Shown: in pieces, positions 1 through 8,900 of the stretch
Layout: each line of letters starts with the position of its first letter
How positions within the stretch are numbered: position 1 is the stretch's first letter
Source of the DNA: JBCBRD01 sp039819785
GTDB taxonomy: Bacteria > Pseudomonadota > Alphaproteobacteria > Rhizobiales > Hyphomicrobiaceae
Length of the DNA: 64,000 nucleotides
Reading direction: 5' to 3'
Assembly (NCBI GenBank): GCA_039819785.1
Contig: JBCBRH010000010.1
Span: 1-64,000 of the forward strand
The notes under the pieces: model-generated
Seen by the model: the letters and a program-made list of their open reading frames with translations, nothing else
Told to the model about the DNA's origin: nothing
Databases searched by the model: none
Position numbers and translations under genes: made by a program

Positions 1-49
1 GCGCAGCCGCCACGCGCTGACGTAGATCGTCAGAATAAGGTTTTACCAT
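1..49 (-). mobile_element. IS630-family transposase, N-terminal fragment running off the window
   Basis: Reading the minus strand from the ATG at 49-47 gives M-V-K-P-Y-S-D-D-L-R-Q-R-V-A-A-A before the window ends. This is the typical opening of IS630-family transposases, leading into a helix-turn-helix that binds the terminal repeat. Only 16 residues are visible, so the catalytic DDE part cannot be judged. The right-hand end of the element should lie between about 50 and 138, ahead of the neighbouring isomerase gene. That stretch contains short inverted motifs (GATTC/GAATC around 109-120), but I cannot fix a terminal repeat or a TA duplication. The family call is from recognition of the N-terminus alone. 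Confidence 0.7.
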
Positions 50-138
50 GCATGCTGGCCCCCTTGCTCCAGCACACATGTTGAATCAGAAACAAACTGA
101 TTTGGGAATCCACCGATTCAAAGAAAATCTGAAACGAT

Positions 139-738
139 CTAGCTGACCGGGCCCAACTTTGCGATCAGCATGTCCATGCGTTCCACGCCCCAGAACGGTT
201 CGCCGTCGTGAACAAAGAACGGTGCGCCGAACACACCGCTTTCGGTTGCTTTTGCACCGGCATCTTTCAGCGCCTGTTTCCACTCAGGCTCCTGGGCCAT
301 GGCCGCCAACTCCTCATCCAATCCGCTTTCCCGCAGACAGGCCTTCACGACGGCTTGTTCGGATACGTCCTGACCGGTGGCGAAGGCTGCATCGAACACA
401 GCCTTTGCGAACGTGGTTGCAGCGGCTGGATCGGTTGCGTTCAGGCCATAGAAGATCCGCGCGGCGGCCAGTGTGACCGTCGGCGCATTGGGTGGCATCT
501 GGAAGGGGACGTCATAGAAGCGGGCAAGCCTGGCCAGATCGATTTTGGCGTAGGCTGCTTTAAGGGGAATGTCGAGCAGGGGGCGGGCACCGGTCTGTGC
601 GAAGGCTGACCCAAGCATGAAAGGTTTCGAGATGACATGCGCGCCAGTGGCCTTCTCGAAAGCTGGCAGGCGACGGTGGGCGAAGTAGGCATAGGGCGAG
701 CCAAAGTCGAACCAGAACGTGACGTCATGCGTGGCCAT
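139..738 (-). CDS. 2-hydroxychromene-2-carboxylate isomerase-like DsbA-family protein
   Basis: A 199-residue cytoplasmic thioredoxin-fold protein of the DsbA/HCCA isomerase (kappa GST-like) family. The N-terminus carries the family motif DFGSPYAYF (residues 11-19), where a Ser replaces the DsbA cysteine pair and is the expected glutathione contact. The C-terminal part has the conserved GVFGAPFFVHDGEPFWG segment with the cis-proline. Known members isomerise hydroxychromene carboxylates in naphthalene breakdown using glutathione, but many homologues lie outside any aromatic pathway. No aromatic catabolic gene is seen here, so the substrate is unknown. It sits 40 bp downstream of the P450 on the same strand and may be cotranscribed with it. 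Confidence 0.88.
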   Translation of the reverse strand: MATHDVTFWFDFGSPYAYFAHRRLPAFEKATGAHVISKPFMLGSAFAQTGARPLLDIPLKAAYAKIDLARLARFYDVPFQMPPNAPTVTLAAARIFYGLNATDPAAATTFAKAVFDAAFATGQDVSEQAVVKACLRESGLDEELAAMAQEPEWKQALKDAGAKATESGVFGAPFFVHDGEPFWGVERMDMLIAKLGPVS

Positions 739-778
739 GTGGGGTTACCTATTTTGCAAACGACGGCTGGACGATGGA

Positions 779-2017
779 CTATACGGCCAGATCGAGCGGC
801 AGTTTTGATATAGCCCGCAGACGGGGGCGTGTGGTCCACGCAATCGCATTATGACCCTGAGCGAGACGGAGGTTTGGGAACCGCTGAAACAGCCGGGTGA
901 CGGCGATGCGTGCTTCAAGGCGGGCCAACCCTGCGCCCAAGCAAAAGTGCGGGCCAGCTCCAAACCCTAGGTGCCGGTTTGGTTTGCGCGTGATGTCAAA
1001 TCGGACCGAGTTATCGAACACGGAGGCGTCCCAGTTGGCGCTGTGTAGCATGGCCATAGCGGTCTCACCGCGTTTGAAACTGCGTCCTTGAAACGTGACA
1101 TCGCGTCTGGCCATACGCGGCTTGGACATCTGCACGGGGCTGTCGTAGCGCATGACTTCGTCCACCATGCCGGGCCCTGCAGCCTCCGGGTCTGACAAGA
1201 ACGCCTGGCATTGCTCTGGGTTTTTGAGAAGCGTCACGACGGCGTTTGATATCAAATGCGTTGTGGTCTCGTGGCCTGCAACGAACAGTATGAATACGAG
1301 GGACAACAGCTCGTCCTCGTTCAGGCGATGGCCCTCATGGTCGCCGTTGACGAGATATGAAATCATATCATTGCGCGGGTTTGATCGGCGGTCTTTGAAT
1401 GTCTGGCGGAGATACGCACTCAGTTTGCCGAGCCCTGATGTCATGCGCCAGAAATCCATCAGGCCCCCAAACTGGCTGACCGGCTCCATCCAGGTCATGA
1501 ACGAGGCGTGATCATCTTCGGGCAGGCCGAGAAGGTCACAGATGACCCTGAGGGGTAGCGGGCGGGAGAGGTGACGGACGAGATCGTGATCTGGGTCAGC
1601 AGCCAAACCGTCCAGCAATTGATCCGTCCGGGCTGTTATGCCATCAGCCATTGTCGCAATGGCCCGTGCGTGAAACGCCTGGTCCACCAAACCGCGCAGA
1701 CGCCGGTGGTCAGGGTCATCGGTTGTGAGCATGTTGCGCGTGAGCAACCGGAACGATTTTGGCATCCACCACTGCACACCAGCAGCCATGGACCGCCCGG
1801 CGTGTTTGGGGTCGGTGCAAAACGTTTCATCGTCTTTGAGCAGGCCGCTCACTGCCTCATGCGTGGTGGCGAATGTCATGCGACCGACGATTGGCAGCTT
1901 CAGCTGCACCCACGGACCAGCGTCGAGAATGCGATGCAATGTCGGCCCAGGATCGGCCTTGAAGGCTTTCGAGGTGACGTCAAGGTCTTGACGCAGCGGC
2001 ATGGTGGAGGCTGACAT
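779..2017 (-). CDS. Cytochrome P450
   Basis: A soluble bacterial P450 of 412 residues, a normal length. The I-helix oxygen-activation motif AGHETT is at 247-252, the K-helix ExxR (EVMR) at 287-290, and the haem-binding loop FGAGPHFCLG at 352-361 with the axial ligand Cys359. It has no signal peptide or membrane anchor, as expected for a three-component (class I) bacterial enzyme. No ferredoxin or ferredoxin reductase lies nearby, so redox partners must come from elsewhere. The substrate cannot be told from sequence. The gene precedes the isomerase-like gene on the same strand, and its start is divergent from the next gene with about 50 bp between them. Confidence 0.95.
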   Translation of the reverse strand: MSASTMPLRQDLDVTSKAFKADPGPTLHRILDAGPWVQLKLPIVGRMTFATTHEAVSGLLKDDETFCTDPKHAGRSMAAGVQWWMPKSFRLLTRNMLTTDDPDHRRLRGLVDQAFHARAIATMADGITARTDQLLDGLAADPDHDLVRHLSRPLPLRVICDLLGLPEDDHASFMTWMEPVSQFGGLMDFWRMTSGLGKLSAYLRQTFKDRRSNPRNDMISYLVNGDHEGHRLNEDELLSLVFILFVAGHETTTHLISNAVVTLLKNPEQCQAFLSDPEAAGPGMVDEVMRYDSPVQMSKPRMARRDVTFQGRSFKRGETAMAMLHSANWDASVFDNSVRFDITRKPNRHLGFGAGPHFCLGAGLARLEARIAVTRLFQRFPNLRLAQGHNAIAWTTRPRLRAISKLPLDLAV

Positions 2018-2070
2018 GACCGGTGTTTACCTCTTGGTTCGGCGGGCGGTTATTGCGCAAGGATAAGCTT

Positions 2071-2604
2071 ATGAAATTCATTCTCGGTTTGGTTTTCGGC
2101 GCTGTGATGTCGTTCGCCTATGTTCGCTATAACGTGGAATTGCCCACCGTTCTTCAGCTGCCTGGGCTTGTGCAGAATGCTGCCGTTGTCTCCGCTATTG
2201 ATGCTGATCTTTATAATCTTGAGGCCACCCCACGTCACCGGCAACGGGCACTGGAGGTGTATTTTCAAGCTCAGCCCAAACAGGCCGCGCAAATTGATTG
2301 GGAAGCGGGGAGCCCGTTTTTAAATGCTTTGCACAAGCGCTGGGCGACCCGACAGGCCAGGCAGTTGAAGGGACAGTGGACGGCTTTTGAGGTGGCCCTT
2401 GAGAAGCCAGAACTGCGCAAAGTACTGGAACGGGCGCATGGCACGTCGGATCCGCTGGCGTTGAAACAGGCGATGCTATGGAAGGCCTATGGCGACGAAC
2501 CGTTCCTGCAGGCGTGGCTCGCGCGACATGGCGGCCCCGTTACGCAGAAAACGCTCTATGGACGCGTGGTTGAAGCCGCGAAGGGCTGGCCCGTCAGGAT
2601 GTGA
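2071..2604 (+). CDS. Small membrane-anchored protein of unknown function
   Basis: A 177-residue protein I do not recognise. It begins MKFILGLVFGAVMSFAYV, a single hydrophobic segment that is either an uncleaved signal anchor or a signal peptide. The rest is a soluble, mostly helical and charged domain with many Lys, Arg, Gln and Trp residues. The start is placed at the ATG at 2071 because AAGGA at 2059-2063 sits at good spacing before it. An upstream in-frame ATG at 2023 lacks such a site and would put charged residues before the anchor. It is divergent from the P450 with a short shared intergenic region. Function unknown. Confidence 0.72.
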   Translation: MKFILGLVFGAVMSFAYVRYNVELPTVLQLPGLVQNAAVVSAIDADLYNLEATPRHRQRALEVYFQAQPKQAAQIDWEAGSPFLNALHKRWATRQARQLKGQWTAFEVALEKPELRKVLERAHGTSDPLALKQAMLWKAYGDEPFLQAWLARHGGPVTQKTLYGRVVEAAKGWPVRM

Positions 2605-2706
2605 TCATGCGCGAAAAACTGGTGTCTAGTTGAGTTCAGACATTCGCACTGGTCTACCCGGCACATTTGGAGCGCGGACAAAACCGGAACGGTAGAGCCT
2701 GATTTG

Positions 2707-2754
2707 GAGCATGTTCCGGGCGGAAAACCGCATACACTTTTCCTGAACATGCTC
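2707..2754. repeat. 48-bp palindrome-ended interspersed repeat, copy 1
   Basis: A 48-bp element whose ends GAGCATGTTC and GAACATGCTC are exact reverse complements (the pairing extends one base further on each side, 2706-2755). Its centre contains GGCGGAAAACCGCATACACT. Copy 2 lies 63 bp away in the same orientation and copy 3 is at 43593-43640. Such short mobile palindromic repeats (REP/RIME-like) are typical of Rhizobiales intergenic DNA. Copies 1 and 2 share the flanking word TGATTTG, so the pair may have arisen by tandem duplication. Translations of this repeat give a spurious short protein. Confidence 0.9.
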
Positions 2755-2769
2755 CGTGGTCTTGATTTG

Positions 2770-2817
2770 GAGCATGTTCCAGGCGGAAAACCGCATACAC
2801 TTTTCCTAAACATGCTC
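2770..2817. repeat. 48-bp palindrome-ended interspersed repeat, copy 2
   Basis: The second copy differs from copy 1 at a few positions (CCAGG for CCGGG, and CTAAAC for CTGAAC, which breaks one pair of the terminal palindrome). Its right end CTC is followed by TAG in such a way that the minus-strand gene ending here takes its TAG stop from the repeat border (2817-2819). Copy 3 at 43640 has the same relation to its gene. The hairpin would form directly after translation termination and could shield the 3' end of the message. Confidence 0.9.
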
Positions 2818-3359
2818 TAGTTGCGTATGCGGTTGTAGCTCTGGGGATCGATGTATCCTTGGACTTCGGAAACGTACATGCGGCGGGCCTCCCGGAAGTC
2901 TTCAATCAGATCCGGGTTTTGAAGATCGTGACCGTAGTGCAGAGCATCGTAGGCCGCGACCAGCGGATCGAGGACTTCTGGCCGGTGGCCTCGGTAGGCG
3001 CCCGGATTCGCCATGCCCTTGTTCATGGGCTCATTGGGAAAGAACACGCGACCAAGATCGATGAGCGCGCTCAGCTCGGCCCGATACCTGGCGCGGTTTT
3101 CCATGGAGAGCCCAGCCTCATTGACGTTCCGGGCCAAGGCTGAATGCAATCTCAAGTCCTCTTCCACCTGGCTGAGCGTGAGCAGACAAGACGACGTCCA
3201 ACGGATGACTTCCGCCTCGCGCTGAACCCGAAGTTCCCAACGCTGGAGGCGAAGCTGGCGGGCGAACGTTGCGATGGAAACAATGAGGGCAAACAAGGCC
3301 AGAAACGCTGCGATGGCCTGGCTGACCGCGGCAATGAATTCAACCGAATAGTTTTCCAT
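2817..3359 (-). CDS. Small membrane-anchored protein coupled to the channel gene; unknown function
   Basis: About 180 residues. The N-terminus MENYSVEFIAAVSQAIAAFLALFALIV is one long hydrophobic helix, followed by a basic juxtamembrane stretch and a cytoplasmic helical domain; topology probably N-out, C-in. I recognise no known domain. The ATG at 3359 is chosen because GAGG lies nine bases upstream. A TTG at 3374 would overlap the preceding stop but has no ribosome site. The gene follows the ligand-gated channel gene on the same strand with about 10 bp between them, so the two are almost surely cotranscribed. That suggests an accessory or effector role for the channel, which is inference. Its stop codon lies at the border of a 48-bp repeat. 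Confidence 0.75.
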   Translation of the reverse strand: MENYSVEFIAAVSQAIAAFLALFALIVSIATFARQLRLQRWELRVQREAEVIRWTSSCLLTLSQVEEDLRLHSALARNVNEAGLSMENRARYRAELSALIDLGRVFFPNEPMNKGMANPGAYRGHRPEVLDPLVAAYDALHYGHDLQNPDLIEDFREARRMYVSEVQGYIDPQSYNRIRN

Positions 3360-3370
3360 ATGGTTTCGCC

Positions 3371-5821
3371 TCAACCCGTAATGCTGGCAAACATGCGCAA
3401 CATCTGCTGCGGGTCGAACCCATCGCTCAGGAGTGTTAGGGCCATGGCTCCGATGACGAACATGGGGAAGACGATGCGTTGGATGCCTGCCACCAGACGC
3501 ACGCCAAGCCCGCCCGAGATGTTCGTGGTGAGGTTGTCTTTCAAAATCGACAGCCCGATCATCATGCTGACGGCGGCGTAAGTGAGCATGAAGATTTTGT
3601 CGGACAAAGTGGCCTGCTCCGTGTCGATCTTTGGAAGTGCCAGATAGAGCGCGATGGCTGACAACAACGCCGTAACCTGGATGCCCATGGTGCTGTCAAA
3701 GCGTGGATGGGGCAGGAACACCGAAAAGTAGGTGACGAGCAGGATGAAACCGAGCGGGATGATGACGCGTGTGTAGTAGTCAATCGCGATGCGTTCGGCG
3801 ACCCAGGTGGCGTTGAACTTGTAAAACGGTACGATTCTGCGTTCGGATAGCGACGCCCCGATGGTTGGTATGATGTCCTGGTCGGCGCCCACGTAATTGT
3901 CGACCAAACGCCAGCCGTCAACGTTCATATCGGTCGAACGCAGCCGGGTTGCGGGCGGTTGGATCAGAAACGATTGCGCCGTCGAAAGCGGCTGGAAGGA
4001 GACGGAAAAGCGTTGTGTGTCAAAGGGATAGCGGCTCAGTTCCGGCTCGAACATAAACCGGCCTGACACCTTGTAGAGCCGAACGCCTTCTGGAAAATTC
4101 GATCGGCCATCCCCGGAATGGATTTCACGGTGGCTGAGCAATTTTCCATCTCCAATGGGAGACCGGTAGGCGTTCGTGAAATCGATATCGTTGATGCTCA
4201 ACCGATTGTCCGTGCTCTTCATGGTCAAGTAGAATTCGGCATCGAAACTTTGATCGTTGGTGTCGATGTGGGACAGGCGTGTCAGATCAATCGAGGTGTA
4301 CAGCGTCGAAGACCTCTGAAGCGTGCCGTTGATGCGCTGGTATTGGATGGGCGACAGGACAATGGCCTCATCACCAGGTGACTTGGTCAGCAGCAGTGTG
4401 TCGCCGGCTGCTGTGCGATTGTCCGTGAAGGCCCAGTCACGCCAGAGCCCTTTGAGGACCTGACGGCCTTCGGAGAATGAGCGTAGGTTTTCAGAAATGT
4501 ACCGGCGCAGACCGGGCACATCGAGGTCGGCCGGGGCGTCTCGAGCAATCCTGACGATCAGGTCCAGCATGTCCCGGTATTGCGTTCCCCGACCGACGGC
4601 GCGGCGGTTTCCCGGATCATACAATTGACGGGCGATGTCGGCGTTTGGGTTGCAGGAGCCATCCTCCCAGCCCGCGGCGCTTTCATTCTTGGTATCCTCA
4701 AAGACCCAGCGCTCCTTGGGGGAACTCCAGATTCTATCACGCAACCGTTCTGAAAAGACGTTTGGGACACCTTCCCTGGCGATCTGGGATATCGGCCCGG
4801 GATAGGCGTCCCCCTTAACGCGCTTGATGATGGTCGAGATCCGGCCCAGCAGCACCAGAATGGGGGCGTCGACGTCCATGTCGCGAAGATCGGACAACAG
4901 CTGTGCCGTCGGGCCTGAGTGGATGGCAACGACAATCAGATCGGCATCGGCTGCCTTGATCTGTCGCGCGGTCTGTTCACTCGTTGCCTCGTCCAGTTGA
5001 TAGTTACGGACGGGGACACGGAGCCGTTCTGCCAGATTGGTTCCTTGCGGATTGTCGGCCACACCGTCTTCCAGCGCGAATGAGTAGTCGTCATTGTCGA
5101 GGCCGACGAATACGGGGCGCTCGTAGCCGCCCTTGGCGATCATCTCCTGGATGACCTCCAACTCATTGCGCACAGAGCTTGCCATGGTGAACACGTTGGG
5201 GACGTCGGCAAAGATACGGTCGAGCGACATTTCGGTGATGAAAGGGATGGCGCTGGTTTTGATTTTGGAACCGAGGGCCTCGAACACCCCGCGGCCGCGC
5301 GTGGAACTGGAGACACCAATCATCGCAACCATCGCGTCGTCGGTCAGAGCCGATGACACATTGGTTGTCGTCGTTTTGGCGTCCTCAAAATCGTCGTATA
5401 CCTTCAGCTTCAAAGGGCGCCCGTTGATGCCTCCGTCGGCGTTGATGGTGTCGGCATGTTTCGAGGTGAAGTGTTTGATTGCGGCAACCAGGCCTGGCGC
5501 ATAGCAGCGGTTGCCGTCGGATGAGACGTGGATGGCGACCGAGACGGGCGTTGCGGCTGCTTTGGAGGGTGCGGTTTGTGCTGTTGCAGGAGGGGAGCCG
5601 AGCGTCAGCGCAACGCTCAACCCGGCGAACAGCGCGGCGAAGGCGATGGACATGCTACGCCGCAGGGCCGGGAACATGGCCGAGAGCACGGTGGCGAGCA
5701 TGGCTAAGCGCACAGACTTGAAGACTGCGGACACTGCGCGGCGACGCCCTGTCCCAAGGGTTATCGCGGACTGGCGCGTGCCATGGACGCGCAACTGGTG
5801 TTCGCGTTTTCCTGCACTCAT
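3371..5821 (-). CDS. Periplasmic-binding-protein domain fused to a pentameric ligand-gated ion channel
   Basis: An 816-residue membrane protein. Residues about 57-82 form a signal peptide ending in PPATAQ. Residues about 93-450 look like a type I periplasmic binding domain of the Leu/Ile/Val-binding kind (ADGGINGRPLKL, then a GVSSSTRG-like loop). Residues about 505-682 match the beta-sandwich extracellular domain of prokaryotic Cys-loop-type channels, with the landmark YPFDTQ at 598-603 (GLIC has YPFDSQ) and DGW further on. Four membrane helices follow: TM1 685-702 with an internal proline, TM2 710-729, TM3 742-760, TM4 782-800 beginning RIVFP. Aligned by eye with GLIC, TM2 has Asp709 at -2', Gly at 2', Thr at 6' and the gate leucine Leu720 at 9', suggesting a cation channel. 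The Cys-loop cysteines are absent, as usual in bacteria. The ligand is unknown. The start is uncertain: ATGs at residues 41, 49 and 57 are also possible. Confidence 0.88.
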   Translation of the reverse strand: MSAGKREHQLRVHGTRQSAITLGTGRRRAVSAVFKSVRLAMLATVLSAMFPALRRSMSIAFAALFAGLSVALTLGSPPATAQTAPSKAAATPVSVAIHVSSDGNRCYAPGLVAAIKHFTSKHADTINADGGINGRPLKLKVYDDFEDAKTTTTNVSSALTDDAMVAMIGVSSSTRGRGVFEALGSKIKTSAIPFITEMSLDRIFADVPNVFTMASSVRNELEVIQEMIAKGGYERPVFVGLDNDDYSFALEDGVADNPQGTNLAERLRVPVRNYQLDEATSEQTARQIKAADADLIVVAIHSGPTAQLLSDLRDMDVDAPILVLLGRISTIIKRVKGDAYPGPISQIAREGVPNVFSERLRDRIWSSPKERWVFEDTKNESAAGWEDGSCNPNADIARQLYDPGNRRAVGRGTQYRDMLDLIVRIARDAPADLDVPGLRRYISENLRSFSEGRQVLKGLWRDWAFTDNRTAAGDTLLLTKSPGDEAIVLSPIQYQRINGTLQRSSTLYTSIDLTRLSHIDTNDQSFDAEFYLTMKSTDNRLSINDIDFTNAYRSPIGDGKLLSHREIHSGDGRSNFPEGVRLYKVSGRFMFEPELSRYPFDTQRFSVSFQPLSTAQSFLIQPPATRLRSTDMNVDGWRLVDNYVGADQDIIPTIGASLSERRIVPFYKFNATWVAERIAIDYYTRVIIPLGFILLVTYFSVFLPHPRFDSTMGIQVTALLSAIALYLALPKIDTEQATLSDKIFMLTYAAVSMMIGLSILKDNLTTNISGGLGVRLVAGIQRIVFPMFVIGAMALTLLSDGFDPQQMLRMFASITG

Positions 5822-5956
5822 GTGAACACTTGCCCGTTTCTGGCCCGTTTCTGGCCCGCCCGATTGCGGTCAACCTATGACTTTTTAAAGGGTTAGCCAG
5901 CGGTTATGGGTGTTCTTTCGCAACGCCTCCACAATCATGATCGCTCCAAACGGGCC

Positions 5957-8900
5957 TTATGCCGGGACAGGTTCTGCCGCTTCTGCCAAGTCGGCCATGA
6001 AGCCGCGCACGCCCTTCAGACGCTTTTCTGGCAGGTCCCAATCGCCGCGCAGGATGAGTTTGTGGTCTGGCTGCAGCTTGATCAAGCCGCGAGAGCCGTT
6101 CATCAGTTTCACGAGGCTTTCGGGGTTGGCGAACTTGTCGTTGTGGAAGGTCGCGACGGCACCTTTCGGCCCTGCATCGACCCTGGTGACACCGGCCTTG
6201 CGGCAGAAGCCCTTGATTTCCATGACGTCGAGTAGGTGTTTCACCTCATCGGGCATCTCGCCGAAGCGGTCCACCAACTCGGCTGCAAAGTCGTCGATCT
6301 CCGTGCGCGTTTCGAGGCTTGAAAGCCGCCGGTAGAGACCAAGCCGTGATTGTAGGTCGGCGACGTACGTGTCCGGGATCAAGATCGACGTGCCAAGCGA
6401 GATTTCCGGTGACCACTTGTCTTCGGTTTCTTCCAGGTCGCCGCCCTTCATCGCAGCCACCGCCTCTTCCAGCATGGACTGATAAAGCTCGAAACCAACT
6501 TCCTTGATATGGCCTGACTGTTGGTCGCCCAATAGGTTGCCAGCCCCCCTGAGATCAAGATCTTGGCTGGCAAGCGAGAAACCTGCACCCAGAGAGTCGA
6601 GCGAATGAAGCACCTTGAGGCGTTTTTCGGCTCCCTCTGTCAGGACCTTGCCCGGTGGCGTTGTGAAGTAGGCGTAAGCGCGTGTTTTGCTGCGGCCTAC
6701 GCGCCCGCGAAGCTGGTAGAGCTGGGCCAACCCGAACATGTCGGCACGATGGACGATCAGCGTATTGGCGTTGGGAACATCAAGCCCGGATTCCACGATC
6801 GGCGTCGACAGCAGGATGTCGTAATCCCCCTCGTAGAACGCTGTCATGATGTCTTCGAGTTCGCTCGGTGTCAGCTGACCGTGGGCGCGGGCCACGCGCA
6901 GTTCCGGAACGGCTTCACGCAGGAACTCCTGGACGTCATCGAGATCGGAAATATGCGGGACGACATAAAACGCCTGCCCCCCGCGATAGCGTTCACGGCG
7001 CAGGGCATCACGCAGGATAACGGGATCAAATGGCGAAATGTACGTTCGCACGGCCAGCCGGTCGACGGGCGGCGTTGTGATGAGCGAGAGTTCGCGGACG
7101 CCTGTCAGCGCCAATTGCAGCGTGCGCGGAATGGGCGTGGCCGACAGTGTGAGCACGTGAACATCTTCACGTAACGACTTCAGGCGTTCCTTATGGCCAA
7201 CGCCGAAGTGTTGCTCCTCATCAATGATCAAGAGGCCCAGCCGGTCAAAATCGATCGACTTGCTCAGAAGCGCGTGAGTGCCAACGACAATGTCGATGTC
7301 GCCTGACTTCAGGCCTTCCTTGACGGCATTGAGTTCCTTGGTGCCCACCAGACGTGAAGCCTGGGCCACTTTGACCGGCAGCCCTTCAAAGCGGTCCTTG
7401 AAGTTGCGGTAGTGCTGGCGCGCCAAAAGCGTCGTGGGGACGACGATGGCGACCTGCATGCCATTCATGGCGGCAACGAAGGCACCGCGCATGGCGACTT
7501 CCGTTTTGCCAAAGCCGACATCACCGCAGACCAGGCGGTCCATGGGCCGGCCTGTGCCAAGATCATCGAGAACAGCTTCGATGCTGGCTTCTTGATCTTC
7601 GGTTTCCTCGAATGGGAAGCGGGCTGCAAACTCATCGTAAGCCCCCATCGGTGGTGTCAGGGCGGGCGCTTCCTTCAACTGGCGTTTGGCAGCAATCTTG
7701 ATGAGTTCGCCTGCCATCTCGCGGAGGCGTTTTTTCAGCTTTGACTTGCGGGTCTGCCAGCCAGCGCCGCCCAGCTTATCGAGGACTGACGCGCCATCGT
7801 CGCCGCCATAGCGCGAGAGCAATTCGATGTTTTCAACGGGCAGGAACAGCTTGTCGCCGCCAGAGTAATGCAGTTCGAGACAGTCGTGCTTGCTGCCCAG
7901 CGCCTCAATCGTTTTAAGGCCTACAAAACGGCCGATCCCATGATCGGCATGGACCACCATGTCGCCAACCGAGAGGCTGGTCGCTTCAGACAGCACATCG
8001 GCTGCTTTGCGCTTCTTGCGCTTTTTGCGGATCAGCCGGTCGCCTAGAATATCCTGTTCGGAAATGATGGCGAGGTCCGGCGTCTCAAACCCATCTTCCA
8101 GGCCGAGGACGGCAAGCGACGCGGTGCCGCCTGACAGACCGCGCGCCTGGGAAAAGCTATCGACCTTCAGATAGTCTTTGAGGCCGTGATCCTTCAATAG
8201 CGTGGTCAGGCGCTCGCGCGATCCGGGAGACCAGCCCGCCAGGATGACGCGTTTCTTTGCCGATTGGAGCGCACGCACATGTCCCACGACGGCGTCAAAC
8301 AAATCGACATCAGGATTTTGCCGCTCAGGCGCGAATGAACGGCCTCTGCGGCCCTGCCAATCGCGGGCTTGAGGTGTTTCGTCGGCCGACATGGGTGTGA
8401 AACGCTGGATGCCGCGTGCGCCAACCACTTTGCCCCACTGGGCACCATCCAGGTACATTTCACTGGGCGGAACCGGTTTGTAAGGTGGCGCGCCAAAGCT
8501 TTCGGTCTCAAGGGATTCGACGCGGGCCGCATAGTGTTCCTCGATTTGTGAAAACCGCTGTTTGAGGGCTTCATCGGCGCGGTAGTCGAAGCTGATGTCG
8601 GCCCCCTCAATGTAATCGAAAAGGGTTTCCAGCGTCTCATGGAACAACGGCAACCAGTGCTCCTGGCCTGGATAGCGGTGACCGTTGCTGACCGCCTCAT
8701 AGAGCGCATCATCCGTTGTCGCGCCGCCAAACAGCTCGATGTAGCGGGATCGGAACCGGCTGGTTGCGTCATCGCCGAATGCCACTTCGGCAATGGGCAA
8801 CAGGACGACTTTCTGGACCGGCTTACTGGTGCGCTGGGTCTCGGGATCAAAGGCCTTGATGCTTTCCAACGTGTCGCCGAAAAAATCGAGGCGCACCGGC

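Noticed and set aside
2706..2817. Short leftward frames giving a repeated MFRKSVCGFPPGTCSKS peptide (also at 43593-43640)
   Set aside because: They are translations of the 48-bp interspersed repeat, with no ribosome site.
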